Notes under the pieces: generated by a model | The model's input: the letters and a program-made list of their open reading frames with translations, nothing else | What the model was told of the DNA's origin: nothing | Database searches by the model: none | Assembly: GCA_023336205.1 (NCBI GenBank) | Contig: JALQCR010000059.1 | Span: 1-38,406, forward strand | Source of the DNA: Pseudanabaena sp. Salubria-1 | GTDB taxonomy: Bacteria; Cyanobacteriota; Cyanobacteriia; Pseudanabaenales; Pseudanabaenaceae | Direction: 5' to 3' | Length of the DNA: 38,406 nt | In this document: positions 25,285-32,820 of the stretch, piece by piece | Layout: each line of letters starts with the position of its first letter | Numbering within the stretch: position 1 is the stretch's first letter | Translations under genes and position numbers: made by a program

Positions 25285-25701
25285 CTATTTCAATAAACGA
25301 ATAAATCCTGCTTGTTCAAAATGATGATCGCTTGTCAGCGATTCAGTAATTTTACGTTCTTGCATGACAATGAAACTAGAACAGTCAACTAGACTCCATT
25401 CTTTATCTGGTCTGTTGATTAAGAGTTCCCATGCTTTTGTATCGATCTCTTTGCTGATATGCATAACATCTACATAGGGAGAAGTTCTTAGACTTTGGAT
25501 AAAGGCGATCGCTTTTGGTCTAGGTATGCGAAGTGGGCTAGAAAGTAGTGCGACAAGCTCTGTAACGATATAGCTTGTAGTGATAATTTTGTGTTTTTGA
25601 GAACGCGCATTTTGATATATTTTCGCGCTGAGAGAGTGAAAAGGCTGACTGATATCTATCAGATTTGCCCAGCCTGATGTATCAATAAATAGCTCAGGCA
25701 T
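25285..25701 (-). CDS. vapC: PIN-domain ribonuclease toxin (VapC-like)
   Basis: 138 residues with the PIN acidic set: Asp7 in LFIDTSGWANLID, Glu48 in IVTELVALL, Asp106 in WSLVDCSSFIVMQE and Asp125 in LTSDHHFEQAGF. All four metal-binding positions are present, so it can be active. Family knowledge: such toxins cut tRNA, rRNA or mRNA unless bound by the antitoxin. Its ATG at 25701 overlaps the upstream antitoxin gene by eight bases, the usual VapBC layout. Some PIN proteins of this kind are cautious annotations; target RNA unknown. Confidence 0.9.
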   Translation of the reverse strand: MPELFIDTSGWANLIDISQPFHSLSAKIYQNARSQKHKIITTSYIVTELVALLSSPLRIPRPKAIAFIQSLRTSPYVDVMHISKEIDTKAWELLINRPDKEWSLVDCSSFIVMQERKITESLTSDHHFEQAGFIRLLK

Positions 25702-25933
25702 TATGGTTTTCTAGTAATTCTTGTCCAAGATAGAGATCGTGATTCGCGCCCCAATCGGGAATGTCGCTCTGGAAAGCGCCGATAAATTCTTCTAAAGGAT
25801 CGTCTGCAAAGGCTTGTATAGTCTGTCCCAGTAATTTAGTGATTAGCTCTTGTGGGGATTGTCCTGCTTTTGCGGCGGCTTTTTGCAAAGGCTCGTAAAT
25901 ATTTTGTGGTAGCTCTAGAGTTATTGTGGTCAT
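25694..25933 (-). CDS. VapB-like antitoxin
   Basis: 79 residues from ATG 25933 (a TTG four codons further upstream is open but less likely). MTTITLELPQNIYEPLQKAA, AKAGQSPQELITKLLGQTI forms a strand plus two helices, as in ribbon-helix-helix antitoxins. The acidic C-terminal half (ADDPLEEFIGAFQSDIPDWG) would wrap the toxin. It overlaps the PIN toxin gene by eight bases and comes first in the operon, so it should also repress the promoter. Confidence 0.75.
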   Translation of the reverse strand: MTTITLELPQNIYEPLQKAAAKAGQSPQELITKLLGQTIQAFADDPLEEFIGAFQSDIPDWGANHDLYLGQELLENHNA

Positions 25934-26030
25934 GGTTTTAGCCAAAGTAGCCTTTAGTATTCATTTTAGCAGATCGCCCCTAATCTCAACCTCAAAGCGA
26001 TCGCCTCAATCATCTATACTTTCACCACAC

Positions 26031-26300
26031 AAGCGATCGCCTTCAGAAAACATATCGTTGAAGCGATTGTCTTCAGCAAACCCACAGAAAATATATCGTT
26101 GAAGCGATCGCCCAGAAATCCCGACTCACAGCAATAGCGATCGCCTTCAGCAAACCTTTAGAAAACATATCGTTAAAGCGATCGCCTAAAAATCACGACT
26201 CACAGGAATAGCGATCACATTTAGAAGATAGATTGTTGATGCGATCGCCATAACTTATCTATGGGGAAAAGAAACACTGAGTAAATATAGATTCTCTTAG
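26031..26300. repeat. HIP1-bounded repeat array ending in a gene relic
   Basis: Three to four units of about 60-75 bases between HIP1 octamers: GCGATCGCCTTCAGAAAACA, TATCGTTGAAGCGATT, AAATCCCGACTCACAGCAAT, AAAATCACGACTCACAGGAA. From GCGATCGCC at 26241 the translation AIAITYLWGKETLSKYRFS* resembles codons 29-47 of the gene at 18481, with the homology starting at the octamer. No gene is otherwise present in 25946-26440. Confidence 0.7.
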
Positions 26301-26330
26301 CTTAATAGAATCAATTAACAGAACAAATAA

Positions 26331-26418
26331 ACGAGTTATTTAATTTCAGTGCCATTTAGTTACATTTCATAGCGTATTCAATCAATTCATGCACGAAATC
26401 AAGCGATCGCTAGTCATA
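26331..26418. repeat. Dispersed repeat 'attcaatcaa', second full copy
   Basis: ACGAGTTATTTAATTTCAGT, TAGTTACATTTCATAGCGTA, TTCAATCAATTCATGCACGA and AATCAAGCGATCGC. It matches 23581-23673 base by base apart from small changes and, like that copy, follows a relic of the 56-residue gene. Confidence 0.65.
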
Positions 26419-26440
26419 GTTAAGATATTTACAGAAATAA

Positions 26441-27391
26441 ATGATACTTATCCAAACATGGCGATTTGTAATCCTCATACTAGCTGGATTTAGCCTAAGC
26501 TTAGGTCTGTTTATGAGCTATTCGTTGAAATTACCACCAATAGTCATTATTATCGTTTTGATAGTAGCTTTGTTAGCGATTGTTCTTATGTACGGACGCG
26601 ATCGCTGGCAGTCTGAAACTGATAAATTACGAGTCAAACTGACAAATGGACAACGAGAGATTCAACCCAAAGTTTACGATCCAAAAGAGATTGTAGGCTT
26701 GCCAGAGCCTGTACAACGATATTTTAAGGCTGTCCTTCAGGATGGACAAGCGATCATCGCAAAGGTTGAACTCTCTCAGAAAGGACAGTTTCATATGAAT
26801 GAAACAGAGGATAAATGGCATAAGTTTACTGCTACGCAACTTGTGACTACACAAAGGCTAGGCTTTGATTGGGATGCAAAAATTGAGATGGTTCCATTTG
26901 TAAATGTATTTGTCCATGATACATATCTATTAGGAGAAGGAAATCTGCAAGCCTCAATACTTGGTCTTTTCACGGTTGCCAAAATGCATAATACTCCTGA
27001 ATTAAACCAAGGCGAATTATTACGCTTCTTTGCAGAAGCGGTTTGGTATCCGACATCACTGCTCCCTAGTCAGGGTGTGGTCTGGGAAGTAATCGATCAA
27101 CATTCTAGTCGAGCTACTTTGACCGATGGCGAAACAACTGCCTCAGTTGTGTTTCAGTTTGATGCTGAGGGATTAATTACCAGTATGCGTGCTGAAGCTC
27201 GTTGTTATCGAGTAGTTGGCGACAAATTGATGTTTATGCCTTGGGTAGGTAATTTTAGAGAATATTCTATTCGTAATGGAATGCGGATTCCCTTAGAAGG
27301 TGAAGTAGGTTGGGAGCATCCAGAAGGGCTTCGACTTTACTTTAAAGGGGAAATCACCAAGATTAGCTATGAATTTGTAAAGTCAGCATAG
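26441..27391 (+). CDS. Membrane-anchored DUF6544-like protein
   Basis: 316 residues. Two N-terminal membrane helices (WRFVILILAGFSLSLGLF and PPIVIIIVLIVALLAIVLM), then a soluble domain with GLPEPVQRYFKAVLQDGQAI, GFDWDAKIEMVPFVNVFVHD, GEGNLQASILGLFTVAK, ELLRFFAEAVWYPTSLLPSQ and VGNFREYSIRNGMRIPLEGE. The string WYPTSLLP..GV.WE together with a (D/E)G.RIP ending is what I remember for DUF6544/DUF6920 proteins, function unknown. ATG at 26441 with no strong Shine-Dalgarno. First of three similarly oriented genes; the next begins 29 bases downstream. Confidence 0.7.
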   Translation: MILIQTWRFVILILAGFSLSLGLFMSYSLKLPPIVIIIVLIVALLAIVLMYGRDRWQSETDKLRVKLTNGQREIQPKVYDPKEIVGLPEPVQRYFKAVLQDGQAIIAKVELSQKGQFHMNETEDKWHKFTATQLVTTQRLGFDWDAKIEMVPFVNVFVHDTYLLGEGNLQASILGLFTVAKMHNTPELNQGELLRFFAEAVWYPTSLLPSQGVVWEVIDQHSSRATLTDGETTASVVFQFDAEGLITSMRAEARCYRVVGDKLMFMPWVGNFREYSIRNGMRIPLEGEVGWEHPEGLRLYFKGEITKISYEFVKSA

Positions 27392-27420
27392 TTTAAAAGA
27401 ATCTAATTAGGTTACATTCT

Positions 27421-27909
27421 ATGAAAAAGATCCCTTTTTTCAAGCGTCGTTTATTTTTATTAGGAATATCTTTATGCCTTTATATGATGGGGCTTGTTTT
27501 CCCAGCCCTTGCCTTTGAGATTGTCAATTACAAAACATCACATTCAGGTGTCATGATTGATATGAGAGGGATTGAAGTTACCGCTTGGGGAGTACTCGGA
27601 TTGTTATTCCTTCAAATACCAGCGATCGGCTGGTTAGCAAATCCGCTCTATTGGTTTTCCTGTGTATCTTTTGTACAGAAAAAATACAAGCTCTCCATAG
27701 TTTCTGCTCTTATAGCAACTATCGTCGGTTTTATAGGAACAATATCTGCATATTGGTTTGCTTTACCTAATGGAAGTCGTCCTGATAGTCAGATTTTATT
27801 AAGTAAGTTGTTACTTGGTTTTTGGTTATGGCTTGCAGCTCCTACATTCCTGATGCTTGTTAATTTTGTCTATTTGCAATATAGGAGTCGCCCCAATGCA
27901 CATGAATAA
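27421..27909 (+). CDS. Four-helix membrane protein, unknown
   Basis: 162 residues with hydrophobic segments LFLLGISLCLYMMGLVF, WGVLGLLFLQIPAIGWL, SIVSALIATIVGFIGTI and LLLGFWLWLAAPTFLMLVNF. The first segment ends in ALA, so a cleaved signal is possible but more likely it is the first helix. No motif recognised. ATG at 27421, basic start (MKKIPFFKRR). The end overlaps the next gene by 14 bases, showing an operon. Confidence 0.7.
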   Translation: MKKIPFFKRRLFLLGISLCLYMMGLVFPALAFEIVNYKTSHSGVMIDMRGIEVTAWGVLGLLFLQIPAIGWLANPLYWFSCVSFVQKKYKLSIVSALIATIVGFIGTISAYWFALPNGSRPDSQILLSKLLLGFWLWLAAPTFLMLVNFVYLQYRSRPNAHE

Positions 27910-28519
27910 AGGAAGGAGAAGCATAAAATTAAATTTGTATACACTGCCAATTCTGTTAGTAACGATTATTTTTTCTTTGCTTATTTTTAAAGATAAGGCG
28001 ATCGCACAAGCTGCCGATGTGCCGAAACCTAATGGTAACGGAGACTTTAGCAGCATATTTCTACAAGGAAACCGTGGCTTTTATGCTGTTCAAAAGTGGT
28101 TAATTATTCAGTCTGTAGAATCAGAAGCGAATGGAGGTACTGTAAATTGTCGATACACCCCGAATGGAGAGATAAGATCGCGAATTCAAAGAGGTGCTAT
28201 TCTTACGGCTGTTTTTAACCAAACCGCAAATGGTCGCGTACCCAATCCCCATACTTCAGCCGATGATGCCATCGTTTTAGACAGTAGTGGCTCCCCTTGG
28301 TTACGGGTAATCGGCACAAGAGAGGAGTTAGCTTATCCCGTCAAACCTCTGATTTTTTATGACTTAGGAGAATGCTATGTGAGGGCTAATTTAAAATATA
28401 TTGCTCCCATTAATCCTGATGCAATCAATTTTTACGATCAAAAAATATCTCTTTCTTACTGTACTAGTAAGCCTTTGTATTGCTTACCAATCATCTCTCG
28501 ATGGCTATCACTAAAATAG
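27896..28519 (+). CDS. Secreted protein of unknown function
   Basis: 207 residues from ATG 27896. AGGAG lies at about 27883, about eight bases before; an open frame from 27857 lacks such support and would overlap the upstream gene by 53 bases. A signal peptide is clear: basic MHMNKGRRSIK, hydrophobic LYTLPILLVTIIFSLLIF and a likely cut after IAQA. The mature part has two or more Cys pairs (CRYT, CYVR, SYCTSKPLYC) and a small SH3-like feel (NCRYTPNG..R..RGAI). Probably periplasmic; no family assigned. Confidence 0.65.
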   Translation: MHMNKGRRSIKLNLYTLPILLVTIIFSLLIFKDKAIAQAADVPKPNGNGDFSSIFLQGNRGFYAVQKWLIIQSVESEANGGTVNCRYTPNGEIRSRIQRGAILTAVFNQTANGRVPNPHTSADDAIVLDSSGSPWLRVIGTREELAYPVKPLIFYDLGECYVRANLKYIAPINPDAINFYDQKISLSYCTSKPLYCLPIISRWLSLK

Positions 28520-28570
28520 TTATCTTCAGTACACCTACTTTAACAATATCAATACTCATAAATCAAATTC

Positions 28571-28840
28571 ATGGAAAATACGTTGCTTGATAAAATATTT
28601 CGCGATCGCGAAGGCAAAGTCGTTCTCGCTCAGATACCAAATTTACCACTCATAGTCTGGATTGTGGCTAGTCTATTGCGGCTAATCTTTACAACAGGCA
28701 AAGTTAATATTGGATTAGAAGCGATCGCTTTTGGCTCTTTGTTTACTTGGGCTTGGGAAGAATTATTTCAAGGAGTTAATTACTTTCGGAGAGCATTAGG
28801 TTTTTTGGTGCTTATTGGTCTAATTGCGTCAAAAATTTAG
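28571..28840 (+). CDS. Small membrane protein, unknown
   Basis: 89 residues with three likely helices: LPLIVWIVASLLRLIFT, IGLEAIAFGSLFTWAWEEL and RRALGFLVLIGLIASK. The N-terminal part contains IFRDREGKVVLAQIPN. An ATG start with no strong ribosome binding site. Pattern WAWEEL..GVN(Y/W)FRR.LG recalls a conserved cyanobacterial small membrane protein of unknown role. A terminator hairpin follows at 28888. Confidence 0.6.
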   Translation: MENTLLDKIFRDREGKVVLAQIPNLPLIVWIVASLLRLIFTTGKVNIGLEAIAFGSLFTWAWEELFQGVNYFRRALGFLVLIGLIASKI

Positions 28841-28887
28841 TAGATTCACGAGACGAGCGATCGCAATACGAAAAACAAGAAATGTTT

Positions 28888-28906
28888 AGCCATGTTTTGC
28901 ATGGCT
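28888..28906 (+). terminator. Hairpin terminator
   Basis: AGCCATG / CATGGCT with loop TTTTG, followed by GATTATTTTT. The remainder of 28841-29074 has no other clear feature apart from GGAGG at 29060, the ribosome binding site of the next gene. Confidence 0.6.
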
Positions 28907-29074
28907 GATTATTTTTACTGTAAAGATTTGTTGTGTTTTCATTCAACTCATACAATTTATACGTGACTAAACCACGATTTTAAACAACAGAATAACTACG
29001 ATAGTAGTTGTAAATGACACTTAGTAAGAATCCCAGAAGATCCACTTTGATTTTATTGGCGGAGGAAAAGCGAT

Positions 29075-29992
29075 ATGGATAATGAGATGAAAGCTAGTTC
29101 AGATGCATTTGATAGTTCAATAAGTGTCAAAACAGTTCCTCTTAAAAACTTGCTCAATCAAAGCGAAGAAATCAAAGCAGATGTAGAGAAGGCTGCGGAG
29201 CAACTTGGTTCGGTGAATGCAGTCCTCACAAATAATGCTAAGGTCATGCCCCCATTCCCGACCATCCAAGAGGTGATTGCGCAAAACGAAAAAGTCGAGA
29301 AAAAAGTAATAAAAGCTGCGGAAGATCTGCAACAGGTTAATGCCGAACTCACCAAGCAAGTGGCTGAGAGAATCGACATCGAATTGGAACTGAGGGAAAC
29401 AAAAAATGATCTGCTTGAGGTACGTGCAGATTTATCAAAATCTCAAATAAAAGAGAAAGATGCACAACACAGTGCATTGCATGACCCACTTACAGGACTT
29501 CCAAACCGTTTGTTACTTGAGCAGCGTCTTGACTATGGATTACTCCAAGCGCATAGACATAATTGGAAACTCGCGATCATGTTCATTGACTTAGATAAAT
29601 TTAAGAACATTAATGATTCCTATGGTCATGACATTGGGGATAGAGTACTGATTACTGTGGCAAAACGTTTACAAACTTTTGTCAGGGGCGAAGATATCGT
29701 TAGTCGATGGGGAGGAGATGAGTTTGTGTGTATTTTGTTGAATATTAAGCTGGAATCCGATGTGATTAGATTTGCCGAAAAGATGGTTAATCGGATTTCT
29801 AAAACCTGTGAATTTGACGGAATTGTTCTTTCAATAAGTGCCACTATAGGTATTGCGATATGTCCTAGAGATGGAGATACGGCTGACGTTCTCTTTAAAA
29901 AAGTCGATAGAGCTATGTATAAATCTAAAAGCACAGATAAGAGAGTTATGCTGTTTAGCGAATCTATTTTAGATAGTCCTGCTGTTGAATAA
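29075..29992 (+). CDS. Diguanylate cyclase (GGDEF protein)
   Basis: 305 residues. The C-terminal GGDEF domain (about 135-300) starts DPLTGLPNRLLLEQRL, has FIDLDKFKNINDSYGHDIGD and the active-site RWGGDEF (213-217). RGED at 204-207, five residues before GGDEF, is a complete allosteric I-site, so product inhibition by c-di-GMP is expected. The N-terminal part (1-130) is predicted coiled coil with two similar heptad-like blocks around EEIKADVEKAAEQLGSVNAV and EKVEKKVIKAAEDLQQVNAE, an internal duplication; there is no PAS, GAF or membrane domain. Cytoplasmic. ATG at 29075, preceded by GGAGG. The next gene follows five bases after the stop. Confidence 0.93.
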   Translation: MDNEMKASSDAFDSSISVKTVPLKNLLNQSEEIKADVEKAAEQLGSVNAVLTNNAKVMPPFPTIQEVIAQNEKVEKKVIKAAEDLQQVNAELTKQVAERIDIELELRETKNDLLEVRADLSKSQIKEKDAQHSALHDPLTGLPNRLLLEQRLDYGLLQAHRHNWKLAIMFIDLDKFKNINDSYGHDIGDRVLITVAKRLQTFVRGEDIVSRWGGDEFVCILLNIKLESDVIRFAEKMVNRISKTCEFDGIVLSISATIGIAICPRDGDTADVLFKKVDRAMYKSKSTDKRVMLFSESILDSPAVE

Positions 29993-29997
29993 ATACT

Positions 29998-30678
29998 TTG
30001 GATAATTTAGTCAAAGATAAACTTTCTCACCGATGGAGAGTGCGATCGCGCTTAATTTTGTCTATTCTTGTTGCTTTAATCGTGTTAGTTTTACTTCCAT
30101 CTTGGTTTAGCCTATCAACAAAGATTCTCTGTATATGGGATGCGGGGATGATCAGTTTTCTAGCCGCAACTTGGGTACTCATGATGCAAGCAAAATCAAA
30201 AACGATGCGTCGCAATGCTCAAAGTCAGGATGAAGGCCGACTAGTGATCTTAAGCATTGTTACTACAGCTGCATGTGCCAGTATATTTGCGATCGCATTT
30301 ATCTTAAAAGAAACAAAAGGAAAAGATGTAAGTATCTTAATTCCCCATCTACTTCTTGCCGTGGCTACAATTATTGGCTCATGGTTACTTGTTCACACAA
30401 TTTTTGCGATGCACTATGCTCATGAATATTATCAGGATCACCAAACTCAAAGTGAATGTAAAGCAGGAGGACTAGCTTTCCCTGAGGATATTGAGCCAGA
30501 TTATTGGGATTTTTTATATTTCTCTTTTGTAATCGGTATGACTAGTCAAGTTTCAGATATCCAGATTACTTCGCGATCGATGAGGCGTTTATCTTTATTA
30601 CATAGTATTCTCTCTTTTTTCTTCAATACTGCAATTGTAGCAATGAGCATTAATATTATTGCTGGACTAATTCAGTAG
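29998..30678 (+). CDS. DUF1345 membrane protein
   Basis: 226 residues with six hydrophobic segments (LILSILVALIVLVLLPSWF, ISFLAATWVLMMQA, ILSIVTTAACASIFAIAFIL, HLLLAVATIIGSWLLVHTIF, and two near the end, FLYFSFVIGMTSQVSDI and SFFFNTAIVAMSINIIAGLI). FALHYAHEYY- and DFLYFSF.IG(M/T)-like signatures belong to DUF1345. The start is TTG at 29998, five bases after the diguanylate cyclase stop; no ATG occurs before residue 51, so TTG is preferred. Function unknown; possibly co-transcribed with the cyclase. Confidence 0.8.
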   Translation: MDNLVKDKLSHRWRVRSRLILSILVALIVLVLLPSWFSLSTKILCIWDAGMISFLAATWVLMMQAKSKTMRRNAQSQDEGRLVILSIVTTAACASIFAIAFILKETKGKDVSILIPHLLLAVATIIGSWLLVHTIFAMHYAHEYYQDHQTQSECKAGGLAFPEDIEPDYWDFLYFSFVIGMTSQVSDIQITSRSMRRLSLLHSILSFFFNTAIVAMSINIIAGLIQ

Positions 30679-30743
30679 CTGTAATATCCAAGTAAATAAC
30701 CTCGCCGCTTGCGTCGGGGCTACTTATTTGGACATTACAGCTA
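30676..30743. terminator. Long hairpin terminator after DUF1345
   Basis: Imperfect stem of about 30 bp: left arm TAGCTGTAATATCCAAGTAA, right arm its near complement with ATTTGGACATTACAGCTA, apex CGCTTGCG. It starts at the stop codon of the gene (30676-30678). Confidence 0.7.
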
Positions 30744-31093
30744 TAGTCAATTTACATCTGCTTTATTACAGCAAACGGTGTTTACAATGCTTGCTTAGTA
30801 AGATGGTTGCATGGAATATGGAAGTTAGATTGCTTGAAAGAAAAAATTAGCTAGATAGCGATGAAATTGAATTAGATAAAGATTTGTGTCGTATTCAATC
30901 AATTCACACATAGCATCACGCATCCGTCTGTCACCGTAGGACTAATATCAAATCCTTAGAATGTTTCCCATTTCGAGAATTAAAAATCCTGATTAGATTT
31001 AATTTTAAATTCTCGAAAGTGTAGTCAAATTTTTAAGAATTACGATAAAAGCTATTAGCTTTGAGCCCAACAAAAAAATTTAATGGTTTTAAA
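30744..31093. other. Gene-free interval
   Basis: About 350 bases. 30886-30910 holds a piece of the dispersed repeat (GTATTCAATCAATTCACACA). 30972-31017 can form an imperfect hairpin between TTCGAGAATTAAAA and its complement TTTTAAATTCTCGAA. A TTG-led extension of the next gene begins at 31061. Nothing else is seen. Confidence 0.5.
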
Positions 31094-31510
31094 ATGAATG
31101 ATAATCAGCGGGATGAGAACAATCTTGAAAGGCAGCAAGATCTAAGACAAGACGAAGAAACTTTTCGCCTTCGACAAGAGGAAAATCGTCTAGGAAAGGC
31201 GCAGCGCAGTGGTATTTATTATTGGATAGTTAATACTATTTATTGGCTTGGCGGAATAATAGAAATATTACTGATGTTAAGGTTTGTTTTACGTTTGTCT
31301 GGGGCGAATACTGAAAATGAATTTGCTAGATTCATTAATAACTTATCAGCACCATTTATAGCCCCATTTTCTACTTTATTCATTAGCCCAACGTCCAATG
31401 GTGGCGGTAACATTTTTGATTTGAATATCATAATCGCAATAATCGCTTATGCAATTTTGAGCTATCTGCTAATTTCCTTAGTCAGATTTGTTTTTTATAA
31501 TAGAGTATAA
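31094..31510 (+). CDS. YggT-family membrane protein
   Basis: 138 residues from ATG 31094; the frame is open from TTG 31061, a weaker start. The first 45 residues are charged (NLERQQDLRQDEETFRLRQE). The YggT domain follows: YYWIVNTIYWLGGIIEILLM, LRFVLRLSGANTENEFARFI, LSAPFIAPFSTLF and a second helix pair (IIIAIIAYAILSYLLISLVR). The family has a role in cell-envelope or thylakoid organisation and nucleoid distribution in cyanobacteria; here this is only by family. A palindromic repeat follows. Confidence 0.8.
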   Translation: MNDNQRDENNLERQQDLRQDEETFRLRQEENRLGKAQRSGIYYWIVNTIYWLGGIIEILLMLRFVLRLSGANTENEFARFINNLSAPFIAPFSTLFISPTSNGGGNIFDLNIIIAIIAYAILSYLLISLVRFVFYNRV

Positions 31511-31531
31511 GCACAACGTTTCGCGATTTAC

Positions 31532-31612
31532 GATCAAACGAACCACAATAATTTTTTCAAAGTGTTGCAAAGCAACACTTTGAAAAAAATTATTGGTTCG
31601 ATTTTGAGCTCA
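31532..31612. repeat. Palindromic repeat element, apex GCAAAGC
   Basis: GATCAAACGAACCACA, then a stem of 22-23 bp (31547-31568 with 31572-31594, one bulge) with loop AAA, then TTGGTTCGATTTTGAGCTCA. The first flank equals the reverse complement of 1541-1556; the centre differs from that copy. Confidence 0.75.
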
Positions 31613-31617
31613 AATCT

Positions 31618-31670
31618 CTATTAAATAAATCCTAATAACTTTAATAAAGTTATTAGGATTTATTTAATAG
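31618..31670. promoter_or_regulatory. 25-bp perfect hairpin before the hydroxylase gene
   Basis: CTATTAAATAAATCCTAATA plus ACTTT pairs perfectly with its complement across an AAT loop. It ends 11 bases before GGAGGAG (31682-31688). It could be a terminator for yggT or a regulatory stem in the leader of the next gene; sequence alone does not decide. Confidence 0.55.
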
Positions 31671-31689
31671 AAAACTTCTGTGGAGGAGT

Positions 31690-32484
31690 GTGAATGCAAG
31701 ATACAAAGATAGGGAGACTAAATTGCTAGATCACTCATTTTGGTTTTATAGTGTCGCTTTTTTTGGAATTATTCTCGGCAGATATTTTCTGGTAGCGGGG
31801 GGAACTTATTTGTGCTTTTATTTGCCATTGCGTCAGTCTTCAGAGGAACAAAAGCTACAACCAAATCCTTCTTGGCAATCGATTAAACGGGATATTGAAC
31901 TTTCTATACTTTCGGCAGCTGTGTTTGCGATCGCCTCGGCATTCATCGTATCGGGATATGGTTGGAATCTCACACGCATTTACAGCGATCCTCAACAGTA
32001 TGGACTTTGGTATCTAGGGATAAGTTATGTAGTAGTGTTGATTCTGCAAGATGCCTATTTTTATTTCACTCATCGCTTGTTTCATCACCCATCACTTTTT
32101 CATTGGTTACATCAAGGTCATCACCGATCGCGTTATCCCACTCCTTGGACATCCTTTGCATTTGATCCTTTAGAAGCGATCATTAGTTCTCTTTTTTTAG
32201 TCGGTATTGTCTTGATCATTCCATTACATTTCATCACTCTAATTGCCGTACTGACTACAATGACGATCTGGGCAGTGTTAAATCATCTAGGGATTGATCG
32301 ATTTCCTTTATCATTTCCTCATCATTGGCTAGGTAAGTGGTTCATTGGGCCAGCCCATCATTCGATTCATCATCTCAAGTACACATTCCATTATGGTCTT
32401 TATTTCACCTTCTGGGATAAGTTGTTAAATACTCAAGACACTAATTATGAGAAGAGATTTAATGAACAATCTCCTAAGAAATAA
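31690..32484 (+). CDS. Fatty acid hydroxylase / sterol desaturase family protein
   Basis: 264 residues. Di-iron histidine boxes: THRLFHH (H-x4-HH type), WLHQGHHRSR and the C-terminal GPAHHSIHHLKYTFHYGLYF. Membrane helices are present (SVAFFGIILGRYFLVAGGTY, IELSILSAAVFAIASAF, IISSLFLVGIVLIIPL and others). Family members are membrane oxygenases on lipids, sterols or carotenoids; substrate unknown. The start is unclear: GTG at 31690 lies only two bases from GGAGGAG, while the well-spaced ATG at 31694 is in another frame and stops after 11 codons (see findings). Ends at a hairpin that includes the stop codon. Confidence 0.85.
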   Translation: MNARYKDRETKLLDHSFWFYSVAFFGIILGRYFLVAGGTYLCFYLPLRQSSEEQKLQPNPSWQSIKRDIELSILSAAVFAIASAFIVSGYGWNLTRIYSDPQQYGLWYLGISYVVVLILQDAYFYFTHRLFHHPSLFHWLHQGHHRSRYPTPWTSFAFDPLEAIISSLFLVGIVLIIPLHFITLIAVLTTMTIWAVLNHLGIDRFPLSFPHHWLGKWFIGPAHHSIHHLKYTFHYGLYFTFWDKLLNTQDTNYEKRFNEQSPKK

Positions 32485-32523
32485 TAAAGAGTGATGTGCA
32501 TAGCACATCACTCTTTATTATTT
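32479..32523. terminator. Hairpin terminator overlapping the gene end
   Basis: Perfect 21-bp stem (32479-32499 with 32503-32523), loop ATA. The left arm includes the last Lys codon and TAA of the hydroxylase gene; the right arm has the T-rich run expected after a terminator. Confidence 0.75.
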
Positions 32524-32527
32524 ATGA

Positions 32528-32652
32528 CTGATGTTACACAGAGCGAAAATGATGAATCTCTTGCAGCTAGCATGAGCAATCACGATGGGATTGCCCCCGT
32601 CTGAACAATTCTCGTTTTGTAGGGGCTATGCCCCCGTGCCAGCCCCAAACTT
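32528..32652. mobile_element. Degenerate inverted copy of the MITE
   Basis: CTGATGTTAC, GATGAATCTCTTGCAGCTAG, then TTTGTAGGGGCTATGCCCCC and GTGCCAGCCCCAAAC match, in reverse, the element at 23691-23855. The right terminal repeat is lost or too diverged (ATTCTATCTTCGGAAGG at 32668 may be its remnant). Confidence 0.65.
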
Positions 32653-32700
32653 CAGCTATCGAAGGGATTCTATCTTCGGAAGGTGAGTTATTGATTACAA

Positions 32701-32757
32701 TTTGTATCATATTCAATCAATTCATTCAGAAAATCAAACGGTCGCCTGTCACAGTGG
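32701..32757. repeat. Dispersed repeat 'attcaatcaa', partial
   Basis: CATATTCAATCAATTCATTC, AGAAAATCAAACGGTCGCCT and GTCACAG resemble 23630-23673 and 26372-26418. Here HIP1 has decayed to CGGTCGCC. Confidence 0.55.
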
Positions 32758-32804
32758 TTTTAGAACGCCAGAGTTATCAATTTGACTCTGGCGTTCTAAA
32801 ACCA
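32755..32804. promoter_or_regulatory. 20-bp perfect hairpin before the CsbD gene
   Basis: TGGTTTTAGAACGCCAGAGT pairs with its exact complement (32785-32804) across a ten-base loop. It ends 16 bases before the ATG of the CsbD gene, overlapping nothing coding. It may be part of the mRNA leader or stop upstream transcription. Confidence 0.55.
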
Positions 32805-32820
32805 ATTTATGGAGTTCATA

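Noticed and set aside
25119..26300. CRISPR array
   Set aside because: The HIP1-bounded repeats are uneven in length and spacing, repeats and spacers are not distinct, and no cas gene is nearby.
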